A DNA stretch of 32,049 nucleotides from Atopobiaceae bacterium (GCA_017459605.1 JAFUCQ010000013.1:1-32049), one strand, 5' to 3'; shown: positions 16,027-23,863, numbered from the stretch's first letter. The notes: generated by a model not told the origin, from the sequence alone. Numbers and translations are program-made.

Positions 16027-16336
16027 CTACCATCCTATGGAGTCGAGAATCTCGCAAACCGTTGCGCATGCTTGCGGGAGTGTTAGAGCGCCAACGTAGC
16101 TGTAGTCTTTTACATACGTTTCCCAGCGCTTGAGCATTGTCTCATCATTGGTGACTGCATCCATAGCATGGTGGTAATTGTCGATGGTTTCTCTACTGTT
16201 GCGCTTTGTTGAGGTTGCAACCAAGGCGTTCTTCAAATCAAGAGGGACAAGCTCATTGCGTCTGGTCATCCAGAGCGCATGTATATCGTAGTAGTCACGA
16301 GGACGCGTGCTTGCTCTGCCCCGAGAGACTGTTCAT
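16027..16336 (-). pseudogene. AbiEii toxin remnant (internal deletion and frameshift)
   Basis: Two pieces of an AbiEii-type nucleotidyltransferase toxin remain. The start (MNSLSGQSK) begins at 16336 and overlaps the AbiEi stop as ATGA, the standard AbiE arrangement. The C-terminal piece in another frame reads RDYYDIHALWMTRRNELVPL and runs to the stop at 16027, matching the family's conserved (K/R)DYYDI region. The roughly 180 residues between, including the nucleotidyltransferase active site, are gone, and the join near 16300-16315 shifts frame. The toxin cannot work. Family assignment rests on these two motifs and on the upstream AbiEi. Confidence 0.7.
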
Positions 16337-16698
16337 TTCCTCAACTCCTTCGTCAGGCGTCTCAGCTTCGAGGCATCGATCCACCCTTGCTCTTGAGCCT
16401 GCTTCGCAGCCCGGATCAGCCTCTCTCTCATGATCCGGCCCCTGCAGGCAAGTATCGCGTCGGCGACGTGCTGGCATGGAACCCCCATGTAGCTACGCGC
16501 TCTGCCGATGTCGTTCGTTTGCACGAGCTCAATCCAGTCCGGCAGCTCCCTGCGCACGCGCTTCGGGGTGGCCACGGTGATCGCACTGGGATTCACGGAG
16601 GCGAGCTCAAGCATGGCCAGCACTCCTTCGCCATACAGCACGGCGCCATCTCCCACCTGGGCGACAGCCTCTGCGAATCGGTCGTACTGTGTTGGCAC
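16333..16698 (-). pseudogene. AbiEi-type antitoxin lacking its N-terminal DNA-binding domain
   Basis: A 121-residue frame from a GTG at 16698 matches the C-terminal AbiEi antitoxin domain: TQYDRFAEAVAQVGDGAVLY, then ASVNPSAITVATPKRVRREL and GVPCQHVADAILACRGRIM. Full-length proteins (about 190-200 residues) begin with a winged-helix domain ending in a segment like VPTTEYDRF; here that domain is missing and a TAA lies two codons before the GTG. No ribosome site precedes it. It is therefore probably a remnant of a type IV toxin-antitoxin/abortive infection pair with the AbiEii remnant downstream. Confidence 0.75.
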
Positions 16699-16700
16699 AG

Positions 16701-16762
16701 ATTAGAGATCCGTATGCGAAGCACGGACGCTGCTTCTCGGGCTTCACCGCCAGCGTATTCAT
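16701..16762 (-). other. Orphan 5' gene end fused to the AbiEi remnant
   Basis: GGAGG followed by ATG (16762) opens a frame reading MNTLAVKPEKQRPCFAYGSL. After about 20 codons it enters the AbiEi sequence out of frame and turns into arginine-rich nonsense, stopping at 16607. The sharp change suggests that a deletion joined the start of an unknown gene to the middle of abiEi near 16700. I do not recognise the protein. Confidence 0.45.
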
Positions 16763-16781
16763 GTCCGCCTCCTTCACCTGC

Positions 16782-16891
16782 TCACCGCTTCTTCCCGATC
16801 TTCGTGTAAAGCCAGCCGAGCGAGGCAATGTACGCCACGAGCATGACCAATACGAACACCGCAATACTCTAATCCGCCTATTGTCTTCCAT
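16782..16891 (-). pseudogene. Small one-helix membrane protein gene with a frameshift
   Basis: An ATG at 16891 preceded by GGAGCG gives MEDNRRIR; a second frame then reads VFVLVMLVAYIASLGWLYTK and ends GKKR with a TGA at 16782-16784. Joined, they make a single-span membrane protein of about 35 residues. In the second frame a TAG lies just before the helix, so one base change in the AGTATTGC region seems to have broken it. It lies 21 bases after the two-helix gene. Confidence 0.5.
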
Positions 16892-16912
16892 TGTCGCCGC
16901 TCCCTGAAATAC

Positions 16913-17833
16913 TCATCGCCCACCTGACTGCCCTGTGCCGAAGACGAACTCGGCCTTGTGCTGCAGGACGTAGTCGGCGAGCTTGGCTTCGGTTTCGGGG
17001 CGGCATTCGGTCAGACGCTCCTCCAGCTCGTGCAGCCGCTCCGTCTGAACCTCAGTAAAGGCGTATGGGTCGTCGAATTGCCCATCGAAGTCGAATGTGT
17101 CCAAGTCCTCGCCGTTGTCGAGGGCATCCCGCGCCGTACTGAAAGGCTCGAGCTCGGAGAAGAGTGTCCCGACCTCGCTCCACGCCTGCGCCTCGGTATC
17201 TGCGCCAATCACCTTGAAGTCTGCGATGGCATAATCCAACAGCTCGAGCTCACCTTCATGCAGTGTATGCAGGCCGTAGAGCTCTCCGTAAATGTTGTTC
17301 GTCGTCCACACGTTGAGGAAGACGTGCTTGGCTGGCGTGTAGATGTCGCCGGTCTCGCCGTGGATCTTGTCCTGCTCGCCCTCGCGCTCGAGCAGCTTGA
17401 ACAGGTTGGGCAGCAGCTTCTCGGGCTCGCTCGCGTAGTTCCATACGTAGTTCTTGATGGCGTCCTCGCTGCTCGTGTCCAGCCCTGGGTAGGACTTCGC
17501 AAGTGCCGCTTTGTAGCGCGCATAGGGTTTCGACGTGCTGCTGCGGATGCCGAAGATGATGATGGCGCCAAACAGCACCACCATCGCGAGCAGCGCACCT
17601 CCCAATATCACGGCGAAGTCCCTGTCCACCTGCGATGAGCGAGGGTCGAGCAGCCGGAACACCACGTATAGGGCCACCGCGCCGAACACCACCGCAAGCA
17701 CGGCGAGCGCGATCCTTTGCGTGCGCTTGCGCTTGGCTATCTCGGCCTCCATCCAGCGGCTCGCGTTGATGATGCCCGTGAGTGAGGCAGTACCCCGTTC
17801 GATGCTCTCTATCCATTTGAATTCGTTGTCCAT
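16913..17833 (-). CDS. Two-helix membrane protein of unknown function
   Basis: A 306-residue protein starting MDNEFKWIESIERGTASLTG. It has transmembrane segments at about residues 41-62 and 73-97 and a soluble C-terminal domain of about 200 residues, rich in acidic and aromatic residues (NVWTTNNIYGELYGLHTLHE). I chose the ATG at 17833 because it has AAGGG upstream and because the homologous fragment at 19885-20049 starts at the same point. I do not recognise the family. It follows the AAA-DUF4143 gene by 11 bases, so the two are probably one operon. Base composition is clearly richer in GC than in the flanking core genes. Confidence 0.8.
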   Translation of the reverse strand: MDNEFKWIESIERGTASLTGIINASRWMEAEIAKRKRTQRIALAVLAVVFGAVALYVVFRLLDPRSSQVDRDFAVILGGALLAMVVLFGAIIIFGIRSSTSKPYARYKAALAKSYPGLDTSSEDAIKNYVWNYASEPEKLLPNLFKLLEREGEQDKIHGETGDIYTPAKHVFLNVWTTNNIYGELYGLHTLHEGELELLDYAIADFKVIGADTEAQAWSEVGTLFSELEPFSTARDALDNGEDLDTFDFDGQFDDPYAFTEVQTERLHELEERLTECRPETEAKLADYVLQHKAEFVFGTGQSGGR

Positions 17834-17844
17834 GTGCGTCGCCC

Positions 17845-19143
17845 TTACCCTTCCTGTTCCGATGCAATCGCCCATAGGGGCACGTTTACTAGCCACCCCT
17901 CGTCACGGCGCCCCGAAAGAGAAGTTCGCATGCATCGCTTCAAGTCGAATCGATTCCGCGCAACTTTCAGGCTCTTGGATTGGAGGTTCTCAGCTGCCTT
18001 AACCTCGATGGGAACCGGCTCGCCACCAAGCTCGACCGCAAAGTCGATCTCTGCGCGTCCTGTATCGGACGACCAGTACATGGCCGAGATGTCCCGCGAT
18101 GCCAGCTGCTGGCATACGTATTGTTCCGTGAGTGCTCCTTTGAACTCCGTAAAGAGGCGCGATCCCTCGAGTACCACCGAGGGCTGCAGGTGGGAGAGTG
18201 CTCCAAGCAACCCGACATCTACGCAGAACAACTTGAAGGCACCTTCGTCACGATAGGCTGGCAGCGGCACGCGCAATGCAGTTGCGCGGGAGATGCGGCG
18301 TACGGCGCCATAGTCGGCAAGCCACTGAATCGATTCCTCGAAGTCTCGAGCTCGAGCGCCCGGACGAACGGAACCGTAAACGAACTTCTTGTTCTCTTTG
18401 GAGAGTTGCGACGGAAGGCCCTCCCACACGAGCCGCATACGCTCCAAGATGCGTGCGGGAGCGTGCTTCGAGAAGTCGAGGTCGTACGCATCGAGAATCT
18501 CGTTTTGCACCTCACGTGCTGAATGGTAGTCACGCTCGGAGGTGAAGGTGGCAATCGCTTCGGGCATGCCTCCCACGAAGAGATACTCTTTGAGCAGTTG
18601 CTCCATCTTGGGAAAGAGCGCCGAATCGATTCCGGCAGCTCCCTGCTCATGCAGGGCTTCCGAAATGACTTCCTCGCCAAGCGCATCAAGGTATTCCAGA
18701 AAGTTCATCGGCTCGACTGAGACGGTATTCACCTTGCCAACGGGGAAGGAAGTCCCCTCGTGTTTGGCTATGCCGAGGTACGACCCGGCAGCAGCCACAT
18801 GGTACGCGGGGGCGTCTTGGGCGAAGTACTTGAGCGCTGTGAGGGCGCGCGGAGCCTCTTGGACCTCATCGAGTACGATGAGCGTCTTCCCTGCGACGAC
18901 CTTTGTGGCCGTCTCAGCGGAAAGAGCGGAGATGATTCTCTGGATGTCGAAGTCCTCATCGAAGATCTCTCGAGCCCGAGAGCTTGCAAGCAGATCGACG
19001 TAGGCGACAGAGTCGAACTCCGTGCGTCCAAATTCCTTGAGCAACCATGTTTTCCCTGTTTGCCGCGCTCCTCTCAGAAGCAGTGGTTTACGGCGTGTCT
19101 TGTCTTTCCAGCTTTTGAGCTCATTCATCGCGATACGACGCAT
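17845..19143 (-). CDS. AAA ATPase with C-terminal DUF4143 domain
   Basis: A 432-residue protein of the large AAA-DUF4143 family. Walker A is LRGARQTGKT near residues 23-32 and Walker B is TLIVLDEVQE near residue 92-101. The C-terminal half shows the DUF4143 pattern: FTEFKGALTEQYVCQQL, then GRAEIDFAVE...VPIEVKAAEN, a PD-(D/E)xK-like arrangement (E, D, ExK). Function is poorly known; members are common in mobile and defence-rich regions. I chose the ATG at 19143 because GGAGG stands 7 bases before it. The frame is intact, unlike most of the surrounding island, and an inverted repeat lies in the leader. Confidence 0.9.
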   Translation of the reverse strand: MRRIAMNELKSWKDKTRRKPLLLRGARQTGKTWLLKEFGRTEFDSVAYVDLLASSRAREIFDEDFDIQRIISALSAETATKVVAGKTLIVLDEVQEAPRALTALKYFAQDAPAYHVAAAGSYLGIAKHEGTSFPVGKVNTVSVEPMNFLEYLDALGEEVISEALHEQGAAGIDSALFPKMEQLLKEYLFVGGMPEAIATFTSERDYHSAREVQNEILDAYDLDFSKHAPARILERMRLVWEGLPSQLSKENKKFVYGSVRPGARARDFEESIQWLADYGAVRRISRATALRVPLPAYRDEGAFKLFCVDVGLLGALSHLQPSVVLEGSRLFTEFKGALTEQYVCQQLASRDISAMYWSSDTGRAEIDFAVELGGEPVPIEVKAAENLQSKSLKVARNRFDLKRCMRTSLSGRRDEGWLVNVPLWAIASEQEG

Positions 19144-19155
19144 TATGAACCTCCA

Positions 19156-19214
19156 TTGCACAATAGACGTACAACTTTTGTGCAAGTATCACACATATAA
19201 AGCATTACTTGCAA
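19156..19214 (-). promoter_or_regulatory. Promoter and leader inverted repeat of the ATPase operon
   Basis: On the minus strand TTGCAA (19209-19214) and GATACT (19185-19190) are separated by 18 bases and could be the -35 and -10 boxes. Immediately after comes an inverted repeat: TTGCACAA and TTGTGCAA arms at 19156-19163 and 19178-19185 with a 14-base centre. It starts at the -10 edge and may be an operator or an mRNA hairpin. No candidate regulator is adjacent. Confidence 0.5.
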
Positions 19215-19250
19215 TGAGGAATCAGATCTTCCGTGGTCCTCGACCACGAT

Positions 19251-19583
19251 TCAGTTGTCGGAGACGAGGAACAGGCCCGCGCGTCCCGCCTTCTGCAGGA
19301 AGCGGATGGGACGTTCGAAGTCCTCGGAAGCGATGGCGGCCTCGAGCTCCTTGTAACTCATCTTGCCCTTGACCATCTGCATCGACACGTGCTGCCCCGG
19401 CATGAGCGAGGCCACGACGATGAATCCGAACAGGGCGGTGCAGATACCCAATACCACCATGCCGACGACCTCGCCATGCGCGATGCTCAAACCCAGGAAG
19501 AAGAGCGATGTGGCTAGGAGGAGGATACTGACGACCAGTACCTTCCACCAGGCTTAGCCGCGTATGTTTGGCTCGACATGCAT
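19251..19583 (-). pseudogene. Small membrane protein gene interrupted by one TAA
   Basis: The frame starts MHVEPNIRG at 19583, meets TAA at 19554-19556 and continues in the same frame as AWWKVLVVSILLLATSLFFL to a stop at 19251. Together this would be a protein of about 110 residues with two transmembrane helices (LVVSILLLATSLFFLGLSIA and VVGMVVLGICTALFGFIVVA) and a polar tail (SYKELEAAIASEDFERPIRF). A CAA-to-TAA change would explain the interruption. No good start follows the stop except a TTG inside the first helix. The family is not recognised. Confidence 0.6.
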
Positions 19584-19884
19584 CCGGTCTCGCTCACGTC
19601 GAGCTGTGCGTCGCGCTTGGATACGCATGGCGCACAGCTCTTATCTGCGAAAAGTCTTGAAAGGATAGTGTATCCCCCGAAGGAAAACGGCAATGGCTGG
19701 GGGCATGCGAACGATGCGAACTCTCTGCATGGTTTCGGTTTAGACTCGAGCGGACTTGGGAATGTGGCATCGCGGCGCCAAGCTAGGAGAAAGCGTCGGA
19801 GGCAGGTGACTCCGCACTGTTCGGGTGTCTCTCGACTGAGAGTACACTCAACTTACCTAATCGTAATCACTTCGCCTTTTCAGT
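19584..19884. other. Gene-free 300 bases with one inverted repeat
   Basis: I see no coding frame with a credible start on either strand. GAGCTGTGCG (19601-19610) and CGCACAGCTC (19631-19640) form a perfect 10-bp inverted repeat with a 20-base centre, 18 bases upstream of the interrupted membrane protein gene. No T run follows on either strand, so an operator is as likely as a terminator. The rest may be decayed DNA between the truncated gene copy and that gene. Confidence 0.5.
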
Positions 19885-20049
19885 TCACAAAAAGAAGGCA
19901 CCAAACACCGCGAGCACGATGAGCGCAATCCTTTGCGTGCGCTTTCGCTTGGCAATCTTGGCCTCCATCCAGCGGCTCGCGTCGATGATGCCATTCAGCG
20001 AGGCCGTGCCCCGCTCTATGCCCTCTATGAATTTGAACACGTTGTCTAT
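19885..20049 (-). pseudogene. Truncated copy of the two-helix membrane protein gene
   Basis: The minus strand reads DNVFKFIEGIERGTASLNG, then ASRWMEAKIAKRKRTQRIAL and stops after GAFFL at 19885. This matches the first 50 residues of the gene at 16913-17833 almost throughout, and the DNA is also clearly similar. The start position carries ATA instead of ATG, and the frame ends inside the first membrane helix. It begins 6 bases after the Fic-domain stop, the same arrangement as the intact copy behind the ATPase. It is a gene remnant created by duplication and later truncation. Confidence 0.85.
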
Positions 20050-20055
20050 GGGTTA

Positions 20056-20975
20056 CTACCTCTCGAGGAAGTTCGTTACAAGGGCAACCATGGCGTCTTT
20101 TTCTTCTGGTTTCGATTCGGCAATCATGATGGTTACGGCAACCAAGGTGCTATCGTGGATGCTCTTCTTTCCATTTTCGAAAAGCACACCATTGCGGTCG
20201 AGGAAATAGAGGAACATAGTTGCTGCTATTCGCTTGTTACCATCAAGGAACGAATGGTTCTTCACAATGAAGTACAGCAAGTGAGCAGCCTTTTCCTGCA
20301 GGCTGGGATAGATTTCTTCTCCGCTAAAGCTCTGGTAAATGTTGCCAATAGTACCTTTGAAGGAATCGTCTTTCTCCACACCAAAAGGTCACTTTCGTTT
20401 CCGAAGCGCATGCCGTCTATGACTGCACGGCATTCTTCGTAGTCGAGGACATATGTAGTAGGGCTCCCTTTAGGTGCCTGTAAGCGCTGGTGATCATAAT
20501 CATCGAGCAGGTCAAGTGCCGCAGTGTAGCTTTGAACAATGTCAAGCACTTGGCGTGTTTCCAGGTCTTCGGGAAATCGAGCCATAACGCGAGCAACTTG
20601 CCCTAGCTGATCTAAACGCTTCCCATTTTCAGCATAGCCGTCAATAATACAGCGATGCAGTACGTCGGTCGCCCAACGGCGGAACTCCACACCTCGTTGC
20701 GATTTCACGCGATAGCCAACCGAAATAACCACATCAAGATCGTAGAATATAACCGGGCGGTCTGAACTGCTAATATGCATTTTTTGCATATTGCTTTCTC
20801 GGGTGATTTCGCCTTCTTTAACGGCATTGGAGATGTGTCTCGATATAACAGACTGGTCTTTGTCAAACAGTTTGGCTAGTTGCGCTTGGCTGAGCCAAAC
20901 CGTCGTGCCAGCCATCTCAACGTCAAGCCTTATCTCGTGGTCTTTCGATTCAAATAGAACTATGTTGTTGCTCAT
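20056..20975 (-). pseudogene. RhuM-Fic/Doc fusion protein gene with a one-base frameshift
   Basis: The first frame (20975 to about 20385) encodes a RhuM-type region: VWLSQAQLAKLFDKDQSVIS, then VIFYDLDVVISVGYRVKSQR and an RWATDVLHR segment. The second frame continues as GVEKDDSFKGTIGNIYQSF and carries the Fic motif HSFLDGNKRIAA, ending at 20056. The frames join at RFGNESDL, where a run of four T (AAAA at 20383-20386 on plus) would need five. Left as is, the RhuM frame runs to 20262 and yields an out-of-frame tail without Fic. AAAGGG precedes the ATG. Fic domains transfer AMP or phosphate to targets; RhuM-Fic fusions occur in accessory regions. A sequencing error or slippage is possible. Confidence 0.8.
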
Positions 20976-21126
20976 ATAAACCCTTTAAAACATCCTTTGC
21001 AGCAATTCTAACTGACTTCTCGCGATGTCAGTCAGACGTACAGTGTGGATGCCGTCGGCGGGATGGCAAGCGCAAGGAAAGCCCGATGAGGTCTAAGACC
21101 TCGAGGATACCGATTCTCCCAAACCC

Positions 21127-21750
21127 CTAGGAGTTCCTCCCTTGGTCACGCCACCCGTGCGCATGATGGTCGTGATGACGCTCCTGAGGATGACGCCCAT
21201 GGGGATGACACCCATGAGGATGATGCCCATGCGGATGATGTCCGTGAGGGCGGGGAGGGCGAGCATGCGGATTGATGCCCATATCCTCAAGACGCCCCTC
21301 AATAGACGCCGTGATTTTGTCGAGAAGTGCCTCAAGCTGCTTTTGTTCGTCCTCATCAAGACAATCGAGAGGATCGTCAATCTCAGGAGATGCGGTGAGG
21401 TCAGGTGCTGCACGGAGCCCTTCATCGGTGAGGCGAACCACCAAAACTCGTCCATCTTCTACAGAGCGTTCGCGCGTGATGTAACCCTTATCTTCAAGCT
21501 TTACGAGAAGCTCAGAGAGAGATTGCTGACGCATATCGAGAAGATACGAGAGCTCGCGCTGGCTAATCTCAGATGTGCTTGCCAAAAGCGCAAGGACCCG
21601 GCCTTGACCTCTCAAAGCGTCGCCAACAGCTCCTTGAGCGCGTGCGCTTTCGTGATAATAGCGGTGAGTAAGCCGACCTGCTCGTCCAAGTTTTCGTGCT
21701 AAAGAGGGATGCTCGGCAAATTCGGGAGAATAAAATGAATGCTTGTCCAT
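21127..21750 (-). CDS. MarR family regulator with histidine-rich C-terminal tail
   Basis: A 207-residue regulator. Residues about 45-115 are a winged helix-turn-helix: EISQRELSYLLDMRQQSLSE, then KLEDKGYITRERSVEDGRVL with the DGR wing of MarR proteins. The last 45 residues are a tail of HPHG/HHPHG units ending HHDHHAHG, encoded by near-identical 15-base repeats. Such a tail should bind Ni, Cu, Zn or similar ions, perhaps as sensor or store. AAAGGA precedes the ATG. No transporter is adjacent on its strand. Palindromes in its promoter point to autorepression. Confidence 0.88.
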   Translation of the reverse strand: MDKHSFYSPEFAEHPSLARKLGRAGRLTHRYYHESARAQGAVGDALRGQGRVLALLASTSEISQRELSYLLDMRQQSLSELLVKLEDKGYITRERSVEDGRVLVVRLTDEGLRAAPDLTASPEIDDPLDCLDEDEQKQLEALLDKITASIEGRLEDMGINPHARPPRPHGHHPHGHHPHGCHPHGRHPQERHHDHHAHGWRDQGRNS

Positions 21751-21816
21751 GTGCTGTTCCTTTCTATGGACTTATGGGAAGAGCTCCATAAAGGTTGGTG
21801 AGCCCTGGGGCAGATA

Positions 21817-21888
21817 ATAACAGGTACCTGATAAATGTGAATCAAGCAGAGGCTTCTCCACAGCCTCTCCATAATTAACAGGTACCTG
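21817..21888 (-). promoter_or_regulatory. MarR-gene promoter with two CAGGTACCTG operators
   Basis: On the minus strand TTGATT (21840-21845) and TGTTAT (21817-21822) are 17 bases apart. The palindrome CAGGTACCTG lies at 21821-21830, between those boxes, and again at 21879-21888; both copies are extended as AACAGGTACCTGAT. Placement inside the promoter is typical for an operator, most simply of the MarR protein itself. The second copy, also about 160 bases before asnS, could allow looping or control of a second start. Confidence 0.65.
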
Positions 21889-22049
21889 ATGAAATAGCTT
21901 CTCGACATGTCGCGGGAACAATTCATTCTGAAACAAGTGCTTCAAGTTTTGTTGTTACGCGCTATCATCGTATCGAGACATGAATTGTGGTTCAACGCTG
22001 AGGAATTGCAAGATAGGCGCCGTGAGACAATTGTTGAGGAGGGGTTTTT

Positions 22050-23444
22050 GTGAAACGCACGCGTATTACACAGCTCTTTGAGCAGGCACAAGAGCTCGGG
22101 GGAAGCGAGCAGGTAGTTTGTGGTTGGGTTCGCTCTATTCGAGATATGAAAAACTTTGGCTTTATCATGCTCAATGATGGCAGCTGTTTTAATGACCTAC
22201 AAGTGGTTGTCAATCGCGATGATTTTGCCAACTACGATGATATAACTGCTCTTGGAGTAGGTACTGCCCTTATCATTACGGGCACAGTTGAGCTAACACC
22301 AGACAGACCTCAACCTCTTGAACTCAAAGCTCAATCAGTTGAGGTAGAGGGGAGTTGTGCTCCAGACTATCCACTCCAAAAGAAACGCACCTCGGTGGAG
22401 CATTTGCGCACTATTCAGCATTTGCGTCCGCGTACAAATTTGCTTCGTGCCGTGTTTCGGGTGCGCTCGGTAGCCGCTCAGGCGCTCCATGACTTTTTCC
22501 AAAGCCGCGGCTTTGTATATGTTCACACACCTATCATCACATCATCTGATGCCGAAGGTGCAGGAGAGATGTTCCGCGTGACCACGCTCGACGCGCTCAA
22601 CCCACCGCTCACCGACTCAGGAGCGGTTGATTTTTCTCAAGACTTCTTTGGTTCAGAGACAAATCTTACGGTGTCGGGTCAGCTGCAGGCAGAAAACTTT
22701 GCCCTCGCCTTTGGTGATGTTTATACCTTTGGACCAACTTTTAGAGCTGAAAATTCTAATACAAAACGTCATGCTGCTGAGTTTTGGATGCTCGAGCCCG
22801 AGATTGCTTTTGCCGACCTCAACGATGACATGGAGCTTGCAGAAAGCATGCTCAAACATGCCATTTCTACCGTTATGAAGAGTTGTCCCGATGAAATGGA
22901 CTTCTTTAATAAGTTTGTCGATAAGGGACTGCTTGACCGGCTTGATCACGTGGTATCGAGTGACTTTGAGCGCATGACCTACACCGAGGCCATAGATGTT
23001 CTCAAAGCTTCTGGTGAGAGCTTTAACTATCCGGTGGAATGGGGAAGCGACTTACAAACTGAGCACGAACGCTATATTACCGAGAAACACGTGGGGCGCC
23101 CGACCTTTGTTATTGATTATCCAGCAGAGATTAAAGCCTTCTACATGCGCCTGAACGATGACGGTAAAACTGTTGCAGCTATGGATTGCTTGGTGCCTGC
23201 AATTGGCGAGATTATCGGAGGATCCCAGCGTGAAGAGCGCCTAGACGTGCTTGAGCGCCGTATTGGCGAGCTTGGAATGAATCCTGATGATTACCGCTAT
23301 TACCTTGATTTGCGCCGCTTTGGAGGATGTCGCCATGCGGGCTTTGGTTTGGGCTTTGAACGTCTCGTGATGTATGTGACTGGTGTTGCCAATATCCGCG
23401 ACGTAATCGCCCATCCGCGCACGGTAGGCAATGCTGACTTCTAA
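22050..23444 (+). CDS. asnS: Asparaginyl-tRNA synthetase
   Basis: A 464-residue class II synthetase that charges tRNA(Asn) with asparagine. The N-terminal OB-fold (residues about 15-115) starts [20 protein letters not shown]. Motif 2 reads [20 protein letters not shown] and motif 3 reads [15 protein letters not shown] near the C-terminus. [17 protein letters not shown] is the usual AsnRS amino-acid-site region. The start is a GTG preceded by GAGGAGGGG. The enzyme gives a direct route to Asn-tRNA, so the GatCAB complex in this window is probably needed mainly for Gln-tRNA. Confidence 0.97.
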   Translation: MKRTRITQLFEQAQELGGSEQVVCGWVRSIRDMKNFGFIMLNDGSCFNDLQVVVNRDDFANYDDITALGVGTALIITGTVELTPDRPQPLELKAQSVEVEGSCAPDYPLQKKRTSVEHLRTIQHLRPRTNLLRAVFRVRSVAAQALHDFFQSRGFVYVHTPIITSSDAEGAGEMFRVTTLDALNPPLTDSGAVDFSQDFFGSETNLTVSGQLQAENFALAFGDVYTFGPTFRAENSNTKRHAAEFWMLEPEIAFADLNDDMELAESMLKHAISTVMKSCPDEMDFFNKFVDKGLLDRLDHVVSSDFERMTYTEAIDVLKASGESFNYPVEWGSDLQTEHERYITEKHVGRPTFVIDYPAEIKAFYMRLNDDGKTVAAMDCLVPAIGEIIGGSQREERLDVLERRIGELGMNPDDYRYYLDLRRFGGCRHAGFGLGFERLVMYVTGVANIRDVIAHPRTVGNADF

Positions 23445-23455
23445 TGTGATAATGT

Positions 23456-23484
23456 TTGCATTAATTGCGTGTAGTGGCTAACAT
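23456..23484 (+). promoter_or_regulatory. Promoter of the small membrane protein gene
   Basis: TTGCAT (23456-23461) and TAACAT (23479-23484) are exactly 17 bases apart, ending 40 bases before the ATG at 23525. Both boxes match four or five of six consensus bases. No operator is evident. Confidence 0.5.
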
Positions 23485-23524
23485 GCAAGTGCCCTTTGTT
23501 GATGTGTAGAAAGGAGGGGAGTGT

Positions 23525-23863
23525 ATGAAGATAGCAAAAGGATTGTTGCTGTTGTTCTCGGCCACACTTCTTGTGTTGTCGATGGTCTTGGCGAGTCTGA
23601 GCGCTCTTGATAACAGTCTGTCTTCGCACGACCCCTCTCAGCTCAGTGTACATACAGCATCAGCACCGCATTTGCCTCATACCAGCTCGGCAGTTGGTGC
23701 AGCGCTTACTCAAGAATCAGCTGAAGCGCGAGAAATGACACTCACCTTGAGTTATTGCAGTGCGGTTGTCATTATCACGTTGGTGTTTTCATCAACCTTA
23801 CGCGCGCGAGATGAGCGACTCAAACATGGCTTGAGCGATGCTTCTTCTGACAACGAGGTCTGA
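23525..23863 (+). CDS. Small membrane protein, function unknown
   Basis: A 112-residue protein with a hydrophobic N-terminal segment (GLLLLFSATLLVLSMVLASL, possibly an uncleaved signal anchor) and a second helix near residues 76-92 (YCSAVVIITLVFSSTL). The loop between is Ser/His-rich and polar, and the tail is charged. GAAAGGAGGGGAG is a strong ribosome site. It has its own promoter and lies between asnS and the lysine riboswitch; no family is recognised and its neighbours give no clear clue. Confidence 0.7.
   Translation: MKIAKGLLLLFSATLLVLSMVLASLSALDNSLSSHDPSQLSVHTASAPHLPHTSSAVGAALTQESAEAREMTLTLSYCSAVVIITLVFSSTLRARDERLKHGLSDASSDNEV

Noticed and set aside
15946-16086. 46-codon plus-strand frame MGTFHEPNIFKKVSMPFSFA...
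   Set aside because: Only a weak ribosome site, its end overlaps the AbiEii remnant on the other strand, and no family is recognised.
16958-17638. 226-codon plus-strand frame opposite the two-helix gene
   Set aside because: A GC-rich antisense shadow; the minus frame has the start, membrane helices and a homologous copy at 19885-20049.
19578-19922. 114-codon plus-strand frame
   Set aside because: No ribosome site, basic low-quality composition, and it runs into the antisense of the truncated two-helix gene.
16027-20975. Integrase or attachment-site repeats bounding the island
   Set aside because: I compared the sequence near 15906-16026 with 20976-21126 by eye and saw no shared direct repeat, and there is no recombinase gene.
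21088-21102. GAGGTC-TAA-GACCTC hairpin as terminator of the MarR gene
   Set aside because: The stem is only 6 bp with no T run on the minus strand after it.
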